Made by a program: the position numbers and the translations under genes. Below, in pieces: positions 5,344 through 12,942 of a stretch of 15,836 nucleotides of DNA (its first letter is position 1; every line of letters begins with the position of its first letter). The notes below the pieces were generated by a model. That model was not told the DNA's origin. It ran no database searches and saw only the letters and a list, made by a program, of their open reading frames with translations. This DNA is from Marinilabiliales bacterium. Lineage in GTDB: Bacteria; Bacteroidota; Bacteroidia; Bacteroidales; F082. The stretch spans positions 1 through 15,836 of the forward strand of contig PKSW01000046.1 in the NCBI GenBank assembly GCA_002869465.1, read 5' to 3'.

Positions 5344-7889
5344 TGAGTAATCCTATAATAGCTAAAGAATTTGAAAAACTGGTTAAGAATAAGTTCAACC
5401 TTTACAACAGTTTATTCTTAAACCTGCCTTATCCAAAAATCAGTAATATTGGCATGCTTATACCATTATTGCAGGATGCATGCAAAAAAGGACTTGACTC
5501 AGGAAAAGACCCCATCGAAATTCTGGATGCTTTTTTCGGCATGCACACCAATATAAAATCGGAACAGGAGAAAATCGATTTTATGTTTCGTGTTATTCAA
5601 TATGTTGAACGACAAATTGTTCTTTACGACAGTGTTGAAGATGCCGCATTTACAGAACTTTTATCGCTTGATGAAAATTTATCGCTCAAGGATTACATAC
5701 ATCTGTTGGGCAGTAAAAAAGACGGAGATTCGTTATTAAATAAACTGTCTTCTTTCAGCGTACGACTTGTATTAACAGCTCACCCAACGCAGTTTTATCC
5801 TCCATCGGTTTTGGATATTATCGCCAAATTGAAAACATTAATTACAAAAAATGATATCAATGAAATAGATGTCACATTGCGGCAATTGGGATTAACATCC
5901 TTAATTAACGCTAAAAAACCGACACCTTTTATTGAAGCAAAAAATATCATCTACTTCCTCCGAAATGTGTATTACGATGCGGTCATTAACTTGTATTCCG
6001 ATATCAAAAATAATATCCGCAACAGTGAATTTGATAATCCAAATATCATCCAGTTTGGGTTTTGGCCAGGAGGCGACCGCGATGGCAATCCTTTTGTTAC
6101 TTCAGAAACCACGAATGATGTAGCTGATGAATTGCGCATGAATTTGATGAAATGTTATTATCGCGATGTGAAAAGTTTGGAGCAAAAGCTCACCTTCAGG
6201 GAAGTAGAAGATATTATCGCAGCACTGAGAGCCAGGCTATACGCGACCATGTTTGACAGGACAGAAACGATCCAATTTGAAGAGATCATAAACCCACTTT
6301 ACAAGATAAAAGAATCACTCATAAATGATTACAACTGTTTATATATTGAAGAACTTGAAAGTCTGATTGATAAAGTTAAAATATTTAAGACACATTTTGC
6401 AGTGCTCGACATCAGGCAAAACCATAACGTACATAAACAAATCATCGAAGAAATCCTTAAAAAGGAAAATCTAATTATAGACAACCTTGACGAGCTTGAG
6501 AAAAATGAATTAATTTCTATTCTTCTCCGGAAAGAAATCAGGGTACATGCTGATCAATTTGAAGAGGGTATTACAAAAGACACCATTCGGACAATCGAAC
6601 AAATGGGCGATATCCAGCGCAAAAATGGCGAAGAAGGTTGTAGCAGGTATATCATCAGTAATTCGGAGGATATTTTCTCAGTCTTATTTGTATTCAGCCT
6701 ATTAAGATGGTGTTGTTGGGAAAAAGGGGGGATACCTATTGATATCATTCCGTTGTTTGAGTCGATGGATGGAATGGCAAACTCCGAATCAATCATGAAA
6801 GAACTTTTTGATATCCATGAATACCGGGATCACATTAGTCAGCGTCGAAATACGCAAACCGTTATGCTTGGGTTTTCAGACGGCACAAAAGATGGCGGTT
6901 ATTTGCAGGCAAACTGGTCTATTTTCAAAACAAAAGAGAACTTATCTGCTATTTGTGACCAATACCATATAAAGGCCATATTTTTTGATGGACGGGGCGG
7001 TCCTCCTGCCCGGGGAGGTGGAAAAACACACCGTTTCTATGCTTCCCTAAGTGAAAAAATTGCCAATCATGCTATACAACTAACCATTCAAGGCCAGACT
7101 ATCACCAGTAGATATGGAACTAAAGAGCATTTTATTTACAATTGTGAGCAACTGCTTACTGCTGGTTTATCAAATAATTTACGAGAAAAAGAAAACTCCA
7201 TTTCTGACAAATCAAGACAAATTATTGAGGAGTTAGCTCGTTTAAGTTTTGAAAAATACAAGGCCCTTAAAAACCATAAAATGTTCATTCCATATCTGGA
7301 GAACAAAAGCACGCTAAAGTATTATAGTAAAGCGAATATTGGTAGCAGACCAACCAAAAGAGGAAATAAGAGAGAACTAGAATTACAAGACCTGAGGGCA
7401 ATTCCGTTTGTGGGTTCATGGAGTCAATTAAAGCAAAATGTTCCCGGCTATTTTGGTGTTGGAACTGCCATACAATCATTGGTAAATGAGGGTAAACTGG
7501 AAGATTTGAAGAACTTATTTAACGAATCACCATTCTTTAAAGCATTGATTCTGAACAGTATGATGTCATTATTCAAATGCAATTTTAATTTAACCGGTTA
7601 TATTGCCAAAGATGATGCATACAAAGATTTCTGGCAAATGCTGTTAAAAGAATACATACTATCAAAAGAAATGACACTGCACATCTCCCAATACCCTATT
7701 CTAATGGAAGAAGAACCTTTATCACGGTTTTCAATTGAAATCAGAGAACAAATCGTTTTACCATTGCTCGTTACCCAACAATATGCTTTACAGAAAATTG
7801 AACAAAATTCGGGGTATAAAAAAACATACGAAAAAATAGTTGAACGGTCATTATACGGAAATATTAATGCAAGCAGAAATTCTGCTTAA
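5343..7889 (+). CDS. ppc: Phosphoenolpyruvate carboxylase
   Basis: This cytoplasmic enzyme makes oxaloacetate and phosphate from PEP and bicarbonate, refilling the TCA cycle. At 848 residues it is close to the usual 850-930. The landmarks are in order: TAHPT with the catalytic His147 (145-149), GGDRDGNP (243-250), GFSDGTKDGGY (510-520, corresponding to the YSDSAKDAG loop), the Gly/Arg loop GRGGPPARGGG (550-560), and IGSRPTKR plus LRAIPFVGSWSQ (667-695). The C-terminus reads RNSA instead of the canonical RNTG/QNTG. The residue after HPT is Gln instead of Glu, and the GRGG loop has PPA where E. coli has TVG. I believe these are features of the Bacteroidota branch rather than damage, because every other motif is intact. 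The start overlaps the stop of the small upstream ORF. Confidence 0.95.
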   Translation: MSNPIIAKEFEKLVKNKFNLYNSLFLNLPYPKISNIGMLIPLLQDACKKGLDSGKDPIEILDAFFGMHTNIKSEQEKIDFMFRVIQYVERQIVLYDSVEDAAFTELLSLDENLSLKDYIHLLGSKKDGDSLLNKLSSFSVRLVLTAHPTQFYPPSVLDIIAKLKTLITKNDINEIDVTLRQLGLTSLINAKKPTPFIEAKNIIYFLRNVYYDAVINLYSDIKNNIRNSEFDNPNIIQFGFWPGGDRDGNPFVTSETTNDVADELRMNLMKCYYRDVKSLEQKLTFREVEDIIAALRARLYATMFDRTETIQFEEIINPLYKIKESLINDYNCLYIEELESLIDKVKIFKTHFAVLDIRQNHNVHKQIIEEILKKENLIIDNLDELEKNELISILLRKEIRVHADQFEEGITKDTIRTIEQMGDIQRKNGEEGCSRYIISNSEDIFSVLFVFSLLRWCCWEKGGIPIDIIPLFESMDGMANSESIMKELFDIHEYRDHISQRRNTQTVMLGFSDGTKDGGYLQANWSIFKTKENLSAICDQYHIKAIFFDGRGGPPARGGGKTHRFYASLSEKIANHAIQLTIQGQTITSRYGTKEHFIYNCEQLLTAGLSNNLREKENSISDKSRQIIEELARLSFEKYKALKNHKMFIPYLENKSTLKYYSKANIGSRPTKRGNKRELELQDLRAIPFVGSWSQLKQNVPGYFGVGTAIQSLVNEGKLEDLKNLFNESPFFKALILNSMMSLFKCNFNLTGYIAKDDAYKDFWQMLLKEYILSKEMTLHISQYPILMEEEPLSRFSIEIREQIVLPLLVTQQYALQKIEQNSGYKKTYEKIVERSLYGNINASRNSA

Positions 7890-8208
7890 GTCTATAAATG
7901 GGTTTAGATATAATATTGAAAGAATATGATAGAATGCAGAGCCTATGGTTCTTGTTTTCTGTAAAGTTGTGTTAATGAAAAATGAAAATATGGTCATGAA
8001 ATGAAAATGAGTTGTTTTCAAAATGCCGAACCCAATATCTCCAATCTGAAGGGACATATTCAGCTTAAACTGGCTTTTTCTTTTCGTGTTTTATATTCCC
8101 GATAAAAAGTAAATATACCTCGTCAAAATAGCTAAACCAAAAAAACACCTAACTTTGAAGCTGTTAAACAGATGCAACTATCATTACTCAAACCATTGAT
8201 CTCTAAGA
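7890..8208. other. Gene-free stretch between ppc and the LytTR regulator
   Basis: These 319 bases are AT-rich and hold no convincing gene. A frame on the minus strand (7851-8057) overlaps the end of ppc and codes for a low-information Phe/Ile/His-rich peptide. A T-rich run near 8073-8090 follows only a 3-bp stem, so I do not call a terminator. The one supported signal is the -7 element at 8150-8157, annotated separately. Confidence 0.6.
8150..8157 (+). promoter_or_regulatory. Bacteroidota -7 element TAACTTTG for the LytTR gene
   Basis: The sequence matches the TAnnTTTG -7 consensus of the primary sigma factor in this phylum, 51 bases before the ATG at 8209. No good TTG-type -33 element is present at the usual distance, so the promoter may be weak or need an activator. 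Confidence 0.5.
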
Positions 8209-9051
8209 ATGAACAAGAATTTAAACCAGCTGATCTATTTATTGAAGGAAGACGTCGGGCTTTTCATTAGCATAAGTCTAGGCGTTTTCTTATTCGTTCT
8301 CTTTTTTCAGCCATTCCCGTTTGAAAGTATTGACCTGAACAGCAACCTGCTGTTCGTAGGCGGATTGGCAGCCATCGTTTTCATGGTGATGGTGATCGTT
8401 CGAGTGGTTTCCCCCTGGCTGATCCGTAAATACGACTACAAGGATTATCAGTCGATATTTTCATCCTTTATGGGTGGTTTTATTATGGTCGTTCTAAGCG
8501 CTGTTGCATTTGCATTCTATCTGTTTTATATCGGCAGTATTGAAATCACATTCTTTATCATGTTTAAGGTGGTTTTAATTTGTTTTGCACCTCCGGTGGC
8601 TTTAAGACTATATGACCTGATCAAACGATTGAAAGTTGAGAATAAGACACATCAAAAACAACTAAGGATATTTCAAAAACAATTTGCAGAGAACGAAGAA
8701 GAAGACCTGAATAAAACAGTTGAATTGGTTTCGGACAACATGACCGAGAATTTAAACCTCCCCGCTGCCGATATTGCATTTATAAAATCGGCTGATAATT
8801 ATGTCGAAATCGTTTATAAAGAGACCGGCCAATTTAAAAAGAAACTACTCAGAAATACGCTAAAGAATATTGAACAGCAATTAAAGCCATTTCATGATTT
8901 TATTCGTTGTCATCGCATCTGTATAGTCAATAAGCAACATATTGATAAGCTCAACAAAGATTATAGTCATCACTGGCTAACAATAAAAGATTTTAACGAA
9001 CAAATACCGGTTTCGCGACAATATTTAATGAAGCTTAAAGAAACCATTTAA
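8209..9051 (+). CDS. Membrane-anchored LytTR transcriptional regulator
   Basis: This 280-residue protein has four predicted membrane segments (about 17-34, 47-69, 85-107 and 113-131). A polar, Gln/Glu/Lys-rich linker (about 140-180) follows, then a C-terminal LytTR DNA-binding domain (about 183-278). LytTR landmarks are IAFIKSADNYVEI (189-201), FIRCHRICIVN (231-241) and IPVSRQY (266-272). Most LytTR proteins have a receiver domain instead of membrane helices. The membrane-bound type probably senses a membrane or envelope cue directly and binds DNA near the membrane. No partner kinase gene is adjacent. The downstream TIM-barrel gene has its own promoter element and is a possible target, but this is only inferred from position. 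Confidence 0.88.
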   Translation: MNKNLNQLIYLLKEDVGLFISISLGVFLFVLFFQPFPFESIDLNSNLLFVGGLAAIVFMVMVIVRVVSPWLIRKYDYKDYQSIFSSFMGGFIMVVLSAVAFAFYLFYIGSIEITFFIMFKVVLICFAPPVALRLYDLIKRLKVENKTHQKQLRIFQKQFAENEEEDLNKTVELVSDNMTENLNLPAADIAFIKSADNYVEIVYKETGQFKKKLLRNTLKNIEQQLKPFHDFIRCHRICIVNKQHIDKLNKDYSHHWLTIKDFNEQIPVSRQYLMKLKETI

Positions 9052-9169
9052 GCTTTTTGGGGTGAATACCACTCGCCCCGTGATTCTGGCATTTATCCCC
9101 TTTTTATTTATTCGACCCCGGATTTGGCGCTGTTAACCCCCTTTTTTTCCCGGCAGCATTTTTCAGAAA

Positions 9170-9177
9170 TACTTTTG
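9170..9177 (+). promoter_or_regulatory. -7 element TACTTTTG that decides the start of the next gene
   Basis: This matches TAnnTTTG. Transcription would begin near 9183-9185, just before the ATG at 9199. It therefore excludes the longer open frame, which begins with TTG at 9124, as the protein start. No clear -33 TTG lies at the standard distance. Confidence 0.5.
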
Positions 9178-9198
9178 CATACAAATACTTTAAAATTG

Positions 9199-11022
9199 AT
9201 GAAAGCACATTCATTTCATATACCCGTGATGGGCATTGGATTTACCATTGATACACCTTTAAAGGTTTCACAATACGGCATCGACTCGGTTATTTCGTTA
9301 GTTGACGATATGCTGCTGGAGAAATTAAGAAAAATGTACTGCAACAAATATGATATTCCTTATGAGGAAATAAGTTTTAAAACAGACGATTTCAGGGCGA
9401 AAAGGATCACAGCCTACCTGAATTTAATCAACATGCTGTCGAAAAAACAATTTGAAGATTTAAAAAATAGCTCACGGGAAGGTGGTCAAAAGTTGAAACG
9501 ATTTTTCAATATGTTGCCCAACAATTCGGCCATAAAACAAAAATTTAAAAAACTAACCTCGGGAAATTTTCAGCCGGATCAAATAAAAAACTGGCTGGAT
9601 GAAAACCTAACAATGGGCAGCATTGATGTAAATATCATGACCAAAATTGATAAAGAAAATTATAAGAACGGTGTTAAATTACCTATAGAATATAACGATG
9701 CACACGCTGCCATCAGGGGATTTGCCAACAGCGACCTGAATGCTTCCGTGGTGCTTTCAGCAGGTATGAGTCCCCGTTTGTACAGCTATTTGGAAAATTT
9801 TGATGATTTCTACCCCGACGAAAACGGACACATTAAAAAGAAAATCGTGCTGAAAGTCAGTGATTATAAATCAGCCTTCATTCAGGGAAAATTCCTGGCG
9901 AAAAAAGGTTTATGGGTTTCGGAATACAGAATTGAATCTGGTTTGAACTGCGGTGGGCACGCTTTTGCCACCCAGGGATACCTGCTTGGCCCTATTTTAG
10001 CCGAGTTTACAAATCATCGTACCAACCTGGTGCATCAAACCCATGAAATACTGGCACAAGCACTGACTACTAAAAATATTCAATTACCCAAACAAGAATT
10101 ACCGATAAAAATTACCGTTCAGGGAGGTGTGGGCACAGCCGAAGAACATCAGTTCCTGATCGATCATTACCAGATGGATTCTGTTGGATGGGGCACGCCT
10201 TTCCTGTTAGTACCTGAAGCAACCACTGTTGATGAATTTACTTTGAAGCAGTTAATGGCAGCCCGGGAAAGGGATCTGTATTTAAGTAATATTTCACCCC
10301 TTGGCGTTCCTTTCAACAGCCTGAAAGGCAATACAAAAGACCTTGAAAAGCAATCATTGATCGCACAGGGAATACCCGGTAGCAAATGTTCTAAAAAATA
10401 CATCGCGTTGAGCAATGAGTTTTCTGAAAAAACGATGTGTACGGCATCCCGGCAATACCAGCGATTGAAATTACAGGAGCTTGAAAATGAAGGATTACCT
10501 CCTGATGATTACCGGGAAAAAGTACAAAAAGTCCTTAATAAATCATGTATTTGCGTCGGGTTGGGAACATCTGCCCTGCTGGCCAATAAGCTGGAAACGA
10601 AAAGCGAAGGAAATGGAGTTTCCATTTGTACCGGACCGAACATGGCATATTTTTCAAAATCACTAAGCCTGAAGGAGATGACCGATCATATTTACGGTCG
10701 CTTAAATGTGATTACCAGGAAGGAGAGACCACATATGTTTATAAAAGAATTGCATATTTATATCGACTACCTGAAATCTAAAATGGAAGAATTGAAGAAC
10801 TCTACCTCATCGAAACAAGAGCAATATGCAGCGACTTTTGCCGATAACCTGAAAGATGGTATTTCTTATTATCAGAAATTATTCGATGAATTAAAAGACT
10901 GGTTTGAAGATTCCAAACATGACATTTTTCAAGAACTGGAAACCAGTAAGCAAGTTTTGCATTTGCTAACCCATAAAACTAAAATTCCTGCATCGCCAAT
11001 TGTTTATGCAATGAATACATAG
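9199..11022 (+). CDS. NMO/FabK/PfaD-like TIM-barrel flavoprotein with a Cys-rich C-terminal part
   Basis: The protein has 607 residues from ATG 9199. The following positions count from this start. The N-terminus (FHIPVMGIGFTIDTPLKVSQ, 6-25) resembles the opening strand of nitronate monooxygenase-type barrels. Two further barrel blocks are visible: GLNCGGHAF (248-256), the counterpart of the EAGGH motif, and VQGGVGTAEEH (307-317) followed by DSVGWGTPFLLVPEA (327-341), which corresponds to the FMN phosphate-binding GG...GT region. This suggests an FMN-dependent oxidoreductase, but no substrate can be named. Between them, about 85-150 is a helical insertion. Cys397, 414, 450, 452 and 477 in the C-terminal third could hold an Fe-S cluster or metal. 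The C-terminal 100 residues are helical and charged. The gene is convergent with the PepSY-like gene 13 bases away. Confidence 0.65.
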   Translation: MKAHSFHIPVMGIGFTIDTPLKVSQYGIDSVISLVDDMLLEKLRKMYCNKYDIPYEEISFKTDDFRAKRITAYLNLINMLSKKQFEDLKNSSREGGQKLKRFFNMLPNNSAIKQKFKKLTSGNFQPDQIKNWLDENLTMGSIDVNIMTKIDKENYKNGVKLPIEYNDAHAAIRGFANSDLNASVVLSAGMSPRLYSYLENFDDFYPDENGHIKKKIVLKVSDYKSAFIQGKFLAKKGLWVSEYRIESGLNCGGHAFATQGYLLGPILAEFTNHRTNLVHQTHEILAQALTTKNIQLPKQELPIKITVQGGVGTAEEHQFLIDHYQMDSVGWGTPFLLVPEATTVDEFTLKQLMAARERDLYLSNISPLGVPFNSLKGNTKDLEKQSLIAQGIPGSKCSKKYIALSNEFSEKTMCTASRQYQRLKLQELENEGLPPDDYREKVQKVLNKSCICVGLGTSALLANKLETKSEGNGVSICTGPNMAYFSKSLSLKEMTDHIYGRLNVITRKERPHMFIKELHIYIDYLKSKMEELKNSTSSKQEQYAATFADNLKDGISYYQKLFDELKDWFEDSKHDIFQELETSKQVLHLLTHKTKIPASPIVYAMNT

Positions 11023-11035
11023 ACATGGTAACTTA

Positions 11036-11434
11036 TCAAAGTTGCATTTCACTGATCACCTTTCCCAGATCAGTCAATAAAATCAAATAGCGACATAAGT
11101 TCTGGTTCCTGATGATCACTTCGTAATTGATGCTATTCCCTTTATTGATCAATACCACATTCATTATTTCGCCTTTTCGTTCTAGCATTCTTTTTATGGA
11201 TTCAGGAATAAATTTTGTGGGAAGGAACATTTTATAGGACTCAAGATGTCCTTCTGCAGAGTAATAAGCGATATGCTCAATATCATCTTTATAAAATATG
11301 GCTTCATAATAATGTTCCTTTTTAAACCAATCAATATTTATAGCACCAGGGAAATTCTCGTCAAATTGCTGAAGGCAACTATCCGGTGGTTGTATTGTCT
11401 CACTTATTAATATCTTTTTTGCTAAATTTTCCAC
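11036..11434 (-). CDS. PepSY-like (BLIP-like) small protein downstream of the ECF sigma gene
   Basis: This 132-residue protein has no signal peptide and no membrane segment, so it is probably cytoplasmic. Residues 17-75 follow the PepSY-like pattern of Bacteroidota: a helix ending in FDENFPGA, then W-K...YYEAIFYKDD...AYYSAEGHLES, then a final helix. In that family, similar domains are usually secreted. The last 45 residues (NVVLINKGNSINYEVII) look like another strand-rich half. The start is GTG at 11434, because the nearest upstream ATG is in another frame. The gene lies 48 bases behind the sigma factor on the same strand, so it may be co-transcribed. Its place is where an anti-sigma factor is often found, but it has no anti-sigma features I can see. 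Confidence 0.65.
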   Translation of the reverse strand: MENLAKKILISETIQPPDSCLQQFDENFPGAINIDWFKKEHYYEAIFYKDDIEHIAYYSAEGHLESYKMFLPTKFIPESIKRMLERKGEIMNVVLINKGNSINYEVIIRNQNLCRYLILLTDLGKVISEMQL

Positions 11435-11482
11435 TTGGCATTGTTTTGTATATGGACGAAAAAAATCATGAAAGTAACCAGA

Positions 11483-12052
11483 TTATCTGTTTGAATATTT
11501 TTGCAAATACAAATAAATAACCCTTGTCCGGGCCCTTTTCAGGCGCATTTTAACTGCATCTTCACTAATTCGCAATGCACTGCCAATTTGTTTTAACGAC
11601 AGATCATCCTGGTATTTCATCAACAACAATGCTTTTTCTTCAGCATGTATTAAATCCAGGATTAACAGCAGGTTTTCATAATTGAAATCTTCGATGGGTT
11701 CTTCTGTTTCATCAATAATCTCAGGAATTGTATTTTCGCTCGTCCATTTCGGATAATGCAGGTTTTTCTTTTCCCTGAGATAGTCGATACAATGATTATA
11801 AGTTATGGAATATAACCAGGAAGAAAATGACGATAATTGCCTGAAAGAAGGAAGTTTTTCGAAGGCCTTTGAAAATACTTCAGCAGCCAGTTCCTCGGCA
11901 AGACTCCTGTTTCTAACCAGGCTGTAGCATTTATCCAGCACCTTATGATGATACCTGTTGTAGAGTATTTCAAAATATTTCGTGGAATTCTCAGCCCTCA
12001 TCCTGCTGATAACCTCGTCATCTTTTAATAACTCTATGGATTCATTTTTCAT
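11483..12052 (-). CDS. ECF-type RNA polymerase sigma factor
   Basis: This 189-residue extracytoplasmic-function sigma factor should direct RNA polymerase to a small set of promoters. Positions count from ATG 12052. Region 2 spans about 20-90 (YFEILYNRYHHKVLDKCYSL, then AEELAAEVFSKAFEKL and FSSWLYSITYNHCIDYLREK). A short acidic linker follows (about 105-127). Region 4 covers about 128-180 with the helix-turn-helix LSLKQIGSALRISEDAVKMRLKRAR-type block. The open frame continues upstream to 12133, but a -7 element lies inside that extension (12074-12081). ATG 12052, or 12064 four codons upstream, is therefore the likely start. A divergent lipoprotein gene behind an ECF-like promoter makes an envelope-stress role plausible. 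Confidence 0.9.
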   Translation of the reverse strand: MKNESIELLKDDEVISRMRAENSTKYFEILYNRYHHKVLDKCYSLVRNRSLAEELAAEVFSKAFEKLPSFRQLSSFSSWLYSITYNHCIDYLREKKNLHYPKWTSENTIPEIIDETEEPIEDFNYENLLLILDLIHAEEKALLLMKYQDDLSLKQIGSALRISEDAVKMRLKRARTRVIYLYLQKYSNR

Positions 12053-12073
12053 AGTAAGCATCATGAAGCATGA

Positions 12074-12081
12074 CAAATATA
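12074..12081 (-). promoter_or_regulatory. -7 element TATATTTG for the sigma-factor gene
   Basis: Read on the minus strand this matches TAnnTTTG. It would place the transcription start near 12065-12068, so the ATG at 12052 or 12064 would be used with a very short leader. It suggests that the ECF gene is made by the housekeeping sigma factor. Confidence 0.45.
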
Positions 12082-12162
12082 GGAGATTATAACCAAACTT
12101 TATGCATATGGTAGCTATTGAAAAGCCTGTCAAATCTTCATTATAAAAATATTTTTGAGAAA

Positions 12163-12190
12163 GCGTTACCTTATGGTATACTTACGTCTA
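12163..12190 (+). promoter_or_regulatory. Candidate ECF-type promoter of the DUF4398-like lipoprotein gene
   Basis: GCGTTACC (12163-12170) and CGTCTA (12185-12190) are separated by 14 bases. The pair resembles ECF promoters, where an AAC/TAC-type -35 is followed about 15-17 bases later by a CGTC-type -10. It lies 38 bases before ATG 12228, and no TAnnTTTG element is seen in the same interval. The divergent ECF factor is the obvious candidate reader. This is a motif match by eye only. Confidence 0.4.
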
Positions 12191-12227
12191 AATATCAACT
12201 TAAATGAATTTTATATCAAATTAAAAA

Positions 12228-12866
12228 ATGAAAATGAACACAAATCAAATGAATAAAAAAATGAAAATTAAATTCTTATCAGGCTTGGCTGCCCTGGGTT
12301 TAGCAGCCGTATTATTTACCAGTTGCGCTAAACTTCCCCAGGCTGAAATTGACACTGCCAATGCTGCCATTGAAGAAGCCAAAATTTCGGGTGCAGAGAT
12401 GTATGCCAAAGAAAATTTTATTGCTTTAAAAGATTCTATGAAATCAGTAATGGAAAACATTGAATTCGAGAATTCTAAATTTTTCAAAAGCTTTAGCATC
12501 GCCATAACGGACCTCGAAGGGGTTACCCAATTTGCACAGGAAGTAAAAATGGAAACCGCTACAAGGAAGGAAGAATTAAAAGCCGAAATCGAGGCCACCA
12601 TTGCAGAAGTAAAGTCACTGCTGGAAATCAACAACATGCTGATCCTGGATGCGCCCAAAGGTAAAGAAGGCACAAGTGCACTGGTTGCCATAAAAGGAGA
12701 ATTAGCTGCCATTGAAACTTCTATTCAGGAAGCGAGCACCATGATGGAAAGCGAAGATTATATCGCCACTCTGGATAAAGCAAAAGCCGCTAAAGAAAAA
12801 GCATCGGCTATCAATGCTGAATTGCTGGACGTAATTGCCAAATACAAAAAGAACAAAAGAGTCTAA
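12228..12866 (+). CDS. Helical DUF4398-like lipoprotein
   Basis: The protein has 212 residues from ATG 12228. Lipobox LFTSC puts the lipidated Cys at 33. In-frame ATGs at 12234, 12249 and 12261 are possible, and the last gives the most ordinary signal peptide (Cys at 22). The mature protein is almost entirely helical and Ala/Glu/Lys-rich with heptad-like spacing. Its first part (EIDTANAAIEEAKISGAEMY) fits the DUF4398 pattern. A second Ala-rich helical region spans about 150-205. The C-terminus is Lys-rich (KYKKNKRV). It is probably a periplasmic stalk or peptidoglycan-facing protein anchored in the outer membrane. The next gene carries a similar domain fused to an L,D-transpeptidase. A terminator 26 bases after the stop suggests it is expressed more than the genes behind it. 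Confidence 0.8.
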   Translation: MKMNTNQMNKKMKIKFLSGLAALGLAAVLFTSCAKLPQAEIDTANAAIEEAKISGAEMYAKENFIALKDSMKSVMENIEFENSKFFKSFSIAITDLEGVTQFAQEVKMETATRKEELKAEIEATIAEVKSLLEINNMLILDAPKGKEGTSALVAIKGELAAIETSIQEASTMMESEDYIATLDKAKAAKEKASAINAELLDVIAKYKKNKRV

Positions 12867-12891
12867 ATCATAAGATCAGGACTTAAAAATG

Positions 12892-12921
12892 ACCCCGGAT
12901 GATTAACTTTCGGGGTTTTTT
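12892..12921 (+). terminator. Rho-independent terminator after the DUF4398-like lipoprotein
   Basis: ACCCCG (12892-12897) pairs with CGGGGT (12911-12916) around a 13-nt loop, and a T-run follows to 12921. Only 21 bases separate it from the next gene's ATG, and no promoter is visible there. Partial read-through probably feeds the L,D-transpeptidase operon. Confidence 0.75.
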
Positions 12922-12942
12922 AATGAAAAATGCATTTTAAAT

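Noticed and set aside
2056..7889. Functional coupling of carbonic anhydrase with PEP carboxylase (bicarbonate supply)
   Set aside because: The carbonic anhydrase has a lipoprotein signal and lies on a separate cassette-like unit, while PEP carboxylase is cytoplasmic. Nearness alone is not evidence.
7851..8057. Minus-strand frame at the ppc 3' end
   Set aside because: It overlaps ppc, has no motif, and its Phe/Ile/His-rich content is typical of chance frames in AT-rich DNA.
9052..9123. Terminator after the LytTR gene (GGGG ... CCCC near 9060-9080)
   Set aside because: The stem is only four pairs with a long loop, and no T-run follows directly.
9124..9198. Longer N-terminus (TTG start at 9124) for the TIM-barrel protein
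   Set aside because: The extension carries a TAnnTTTG promoter element (9170-9177), starts with TTG, and adds no family-like residues. ATG 9199 directly precedes the conserved opening strand.
12053..12133. Longer N-terminus of the ECF sigma factor
   Set aside because: The extra 27 residues look like translated non-coding DNA and contain the -7 element 12074-12081. ECF factors normally start shortly before region 2, as ATG 12052 does.
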